This document shows, piece after piece, positions 31,822-34,208 of a stretch of 34,208 bases of DNA. Under the pieces are notes generated by a model. It saw nothing but the letters and a program-made list of their open reading frames with translations, ran no database searches and was not told the DNA's origin. The stretch is from contig DIVA01000077.1 of assembly GCA_002435705.1 (NCBI GenBank), positions 1-34,208 on the forward strand. The letters are read 5' to 3'. The translations under genes and the position numbers were made by a program. Numbering within the stretch: the first letter of the stretch is position 1; every line of letters begins with the position of its first letter. This DNA comes from Bacteriovoracaceae bacterium UBA6144 (GTDB lineage: Bacteria; Bdellovibrionota; Bacteriovoracia; Bacteriovoracales; Bacteriovoracaceae).

Positions 31822-32307
31822 ATGAAATATTTGACGCTCGGATTTGCTCTTTTTTTCTTCTCGACTCAAAGCTTTGCGCTCTCGAAAACGGGCCGTATTG
31901 GATTAGGTCTGACCAATCAACCCATTAACGACATCCCCTCTCTCTCTTTGAAACTCCAACAAAACAGGTATTTTGCTCTAGGGGCTATCCTGGGCTTAAG
32001 AAGCGGCGAAGACAACACCGAATATGGAGCGGGGCTCAAGATTTACCGCGTTATTTTTGAAGAGGAACTGCTCAACTTTTTTCTCTCAGCTACCGCCCTG
32101 ACGCTGGCATTTGAAGACGACCAGAAAAAAATTCAATCAGGCTATCAGATCGATGGCACCATGGGCGCTGAATTTCATTTTGAAGGCATCGAAAGCATCG
32201 GCTTTAGTTTTGAATTTGGTCTCTCCGCTAACAAAGGACCAAAAGGCAGAAGGATAGAAACGCTCGGCAACAATATGGTTCGCGCCGGAGTCCACTTCTA
32301 CCTATGA
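31822..32307 (+). CDS. Small outer-membrane beta-barrel protein
   Basis: A 161-residue exported protein (signal peptide MKYLTLGFALFFFSTQSFA) whose mature part alternates polar and hydrophobic residues in strand-length blocks: GRIGLGLTNQP, RYFALGAILGLRSGED, TEYGAGLKIYRVIF, LNFFLSATALTLAFED, GTMGAEFHFEG and GFSFEFGLSANKG, ending MVRAGVHFYL. About eight strands are consistent with a small barrel. No family assigned. Its stop overlaps the start of the next barrel gene (ATGA), so the two are coupled. Confidence 0.75.
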   Translation: MKYLTLGFALFFFSTQSFALSKTGRIGLGLTNQPINDIPSLSLKLQQNRYFALGAILGLRSGEDNTEYGAGLKIYRVIFEEELLNFFLSATALTLAFEDDQKKIQSGYQIDGTMGAEFHFEGIESIGFSFEFGLSANKGPKGRRIETLGNNMVRAGVHFYL

Positions 32308-33086
32308 GATATTTTTTATTCTTCACCATCTTTCTCGCCCTTGCCTCTCCCCAACTCTCAGTAGCCCAGGATACCCCTGAAGAGATGATGGACGATGATC
32401 TCACTATTGATGGTGATATCTTCAATGACTTTAACGAAGACCTCGAAGCCACACAGGTGCTAGAAGACGAGCGCTTTTATCGCTACGGAAGATTTTTTCA
32501 GGCGATGATAGGCCTTGGCACCACTACTTTTACCGGGAATCGTGGGGTCGCTTACATCGACAACAACCCTACCTTTCATTTGTCTGTTGCCTTCTTCTTA
32601 GGCTTTCAAAGTGCCGTCACACTCGGAATTGAATACTCTAAACACACCATGTTTTTAGATACCAAAACCAATGTCTATCGAGATGAAATCGTTGGTGCGG
32701 TCGAGACCAACTTTCTGCGCCCTTTCGTGGGCTTTCGCTACTATCTTGATACGACGGATCTGGGAACGGCGATCACCTATTCTAATCCGCACTTCATCGC
32801 GCGCTTTGAATACTGGTATCAAACGAATAAATTCATTGATCGTCCCACCATCCCCAATCAAGACGGTGGCGGTGTGGGCCTAGGGATCGGCGCGGGACTA
32901 GAGTTTCCAATTGAACTCAAGGTCAGCTACGTCTCAGTGGAATTTCTCTACCACCAAGTTAACTACTTCGATAAATTCACGCAAGACTACCGCCAAGACC
33001 CAACACTGGCGGGAAGTGATTTTGGCTTCGATGATCTTGCCGGTGCGGCCCTGTCACTCATGGTGACCTACAACTTTACTTGGTAG
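32304..33086 (+). CDS. Outer-membrane beta-barrel protein with acidic N-terminal extension
   Basis: 260 residues. The signal peptide (MRYFLFFTIFLALASPQLSVA) is followed by an acidic stretch (EEMMDDDLTIDGDIFNDFNEDLE), then beta-strand blocks: RFFQAMIGLGTTTF, TFHLSVAFFLGFQSAVTLGIEYSK, FLRPFVGFRYYLD, PHFIARFEYWYQ, GVGLGIGAGLEFPIELKVSYVSVEFLYHQVNYF and the terminal AALSLMVTYNFTW. A C-terminal aromatic residue is the usual Bam-complex signal. It overlaps der (convergent) by 11 bases. Translationally coupled to the smaller barrel protein. Function unknown. Confidence 0.78.
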   Translation: MRYFLFFTIFLALASPQLSVAQDTPEEMMDDDLTIDGDIFNDFNEDLEATQVLEDERFYRYGRFFQAMIGLGTTTFTGNRGVAYIDNNPTFHLSVAFFLGFQSAVTLGIEYSKHTMFLDTKTNVYRDEIVGAVETNFLRPFVGFRYYLDTTDLGTAITYSNPHFIARFEYWYQTNKFIDRPTIPNQDGGGVGLGIGAGLEFPIELKVSYVSVEFLYHQVNYFDKFTQDYRQDPTLAGSDFGFDDLAGAALSLMVTYNFTW

Positions 33087-34208
33087 TCTTCTTTGCCTGA
33101 ACGCGCTTCATTCGACGCTCAAGATCACTTGAGGTTCTAAAAATCAAGTGCACGGGTGTATTCACCAAACCGAAGTCGCGACGAAGACCGTTGACGAGAA
33201 ATCTGCGGTAGTGGTCGGGGATCCCCTGACTCTTATTGGTAAACAAGAGAAAGGTTGGAGGAGCAGATTTAATCATCGAAGCATACTTCACTTTAAAGCG
33301 CGTCCCACCAGTGCGATTCACTACGACCGGGTGACGGTCGACGAGCTCTGAGATGACTTTGTTCAACTGCCCTGTCGGCACCCGACGATTTCTCACCATG
33401 ATGGTTTCACGGATAGCATTTTTCAAAAATCCGATATTACGATTATTTTTCGCTGAGATCGTGACGAGCTGACAGAACCCAAGCCAAGGAATCTTGTACT
33501 TGAGGTCTTCAAACCACTCATTTTTCTTTTTCTGATTGGAAAAGATGTCTCTCAAAAGATCGATCTTGTTCAGACAGATCACCAATGACTTTCCTTTCTC
33601 TAGAGCGATATCGAGGAGACGACGGTCTTGGTGAGTAATCCCAAGTGTAGCATCCACCATGAAGATCACCACGTCACAGGCCGTGATGGCGCGCAGAGAG
33701 CGGTACACCGACTGCTCTTCGATAAAGCCTTCGACTTTTTTCGAGCGTCTGATTCCGGCCGTATCAACCAGCTTGATAGAGCGAAAACCTTCCGTCATTC
33801 CACGCTTGGCTTCTTCAAGTTCAATATCAGTGTTTTCTTTAATCTCAAGAGAGTTCTCAATCGCTTCATCAGAAAAGTATTCAGAGAGATCAAAGTCAGC
33901 GATTGATTCCGTCGAAGGTTCAAAATCAACTGACTTGTCATCCTCGGCATCGGGCAGAAGACCCAACTCGGGCGCCATCTGTCCGTACTCTAGGAGTATC
34001 TTTTCTTCAATCTCATCATCACTATCGAGATCCACAGCTGATTTCTGACCGTACTCTTTCATCTCTGCAAACAGTGATTCAGCCGTCACTCGAAACTGAT
34101 TGTCTTGGCTCTTAAGATTTTGGCAATCATCTCCAAAGAAGAGATCGATGTAGCCTTCGATCGGATCCACTGTGGTCCCAGCTATCTCGCTCACCAGCGC
34201 TCTCTGAG
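33076..34208 (-). CDS. der: Ribosome-assembly GTPase Der, partial, with a ~110-residue insertion in GTPase domain 2
   Basis: The N-terminal part lies beyond the window edge. The visible 376 residues begin QRALVSEIAGTTVDPIEGYIDL, i.e. switch I of the second GTPase domain. Normally about 18 residues separate DPI from the DTAG motif; here 131 do. The extra block is acidic (SDDEIEEK, DAEDDKS, EYFSDEAIENS) and looks disordered. The rest is normal: KLVDTAGIRRSKKVEG (G3), SVYRSLRAITACDVVIFMVDA, CLNKID (G4), VTISAKN (G5) and the C-terminal KH-like domain with RFKVKYASMIKSAPPTFLLFTN. Der acts in 50S assembly. The gene is convergent with the second barrel gene (11-base overlap). Confidence 0.93.
   Translation of the reverse strand, partial: QRALVSEIAGTTVDPIEGYIDLFFGDDCQNLKSQDNQFRVTAESLFAEMKEYGQKSAVDLDSDDEIEEKILLEYGQMAPELGLLPDAEDDKSVDFEPSTESIADFDLSEYFSDEAIENSLEIKENTDIELEEAKRGMTEGFRSIKLVDTAGIRRSKKVEGFIEEQSVYRSLRAITACDVVIFMVDATLGITHQDRRLLDIALEKGKSLVICLNKIDLLRDIFSNQKKKNEWFEDLKYKIPWLGFCQLVTISAKNNRNIGFLKNAIRETIMVRNRRVPTGQLNKVISELVDRHPVVVNRTGGTRFKVKYASMIKSAPPTFLLFTNKSQGIPDHYRRFLVNGLRRDFGLVNTPVHLIFRTSSDLERRMKRVQAKKTTK

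Noticed and set aside
1..34208. CRISPR arrays, tRNA or rRNA genes, SRP RNA, transposases
   Set aside because: Reading both strands I saw no regularly spaced repeats, no cloverleaf-like T-loop motifs in the gaps, and no transposase or integrase motifs; the gaps are all under 200 bases.

Overview
The window reads as chromosomal DNA of a Gram-negative, probably predatory or secretion-rich delta-type proteobacterium, most likely Bdellovibrionota (Bdellovibrio/Bacteriovorax-like). This rests on gene content, not on a database search: many signal-peptide and lipobox proteins of unknown family, a secreted transglutaminase-elicitor homologue, a B12-dependent ribonucleotide reductase, two small beta-barrel outer-membrane proteins, and the der/yfgM/bamB and rpsP/trmD/rplS housekeeping blocks. 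I see no tRNA, rRNA, CRISPR array, insertion sequence or integrase, and no gap over 300 bases without a gene.

Layout. 1-2.4 kb: partial metallo-beta-lactamase-fold hydrolase and rsmI on minus, a STAS anti-sigma antagonist on plus, then a small glycine-zipper envelope protein on minus. 2.4-7.7 kb: a long minus-strand translation/secretion block read ffh - rpsP - KH protein - (terminator) - rimM - trmD - second SPOUT methyltransferase - rplS - (terminator) - rnhB - truncated YraN-like nuclease. 7.9-8.8 kb: an AT-richer pocket with an orphan phage Rha-type regulator and a small membrane protein, separated by a perfect hairpin. 8.9-10.5 kb: divergent HAD phosphatase and tRNA-dihydrouridine synthase. 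10.6-18.8 kb: a 681-residue secreted protein, a 1,819-residue cysteine-rich lipoprotein and an acyl-CoA thioesterase. 18.8-24.1 kb: a DTW-domain tRNA-modifying enzyme, an unknown secreted protein, nrdJ and a 38-residue lysine-rich protein. 24.1-30 kb: unknown secreted protein, transglutaminase, two coupled lipoproteins, an EVE-domain protein and a secreted M14 zinc carboxypeptidase. 30-34.2 kb: bamB and yfgM, two outer-membrane barrel genes on the opposite strand, and the 3' part of der.

How they fit together. The 2.4-7.7 kb block links ribosome proteins (S16, L19), rRNA/tRNA maturation (RimM, TrmD, a SPOUT enzyme) and SRP targeting. The der/yfgM/bamB block links ribosome assembly with outer-membrane protein delivery. 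Between them lie envelope or secreted proteins whose roles I cannot name.

Most worth a second look: (1) Der carries about 110 extra, strongly acidic residues between switch I and the DTAG motif of its second GTPase domain; (2) trmD ends on an A_AAA_AAC slippery heptamer followed directly by its stop, in exactly the right register to fuse it by -1 frameshift to the downstream SPOUT methyltransferase; (3) several genes without a Shine-Dalgarno have a promoter-like -10 ending 5-7 bases before the ATG, which suggests leaderless mRNAs; (4) the giant cysteine-rich lipoprotein and the 681-residue secreted protein upstream of it have no family I recognise.
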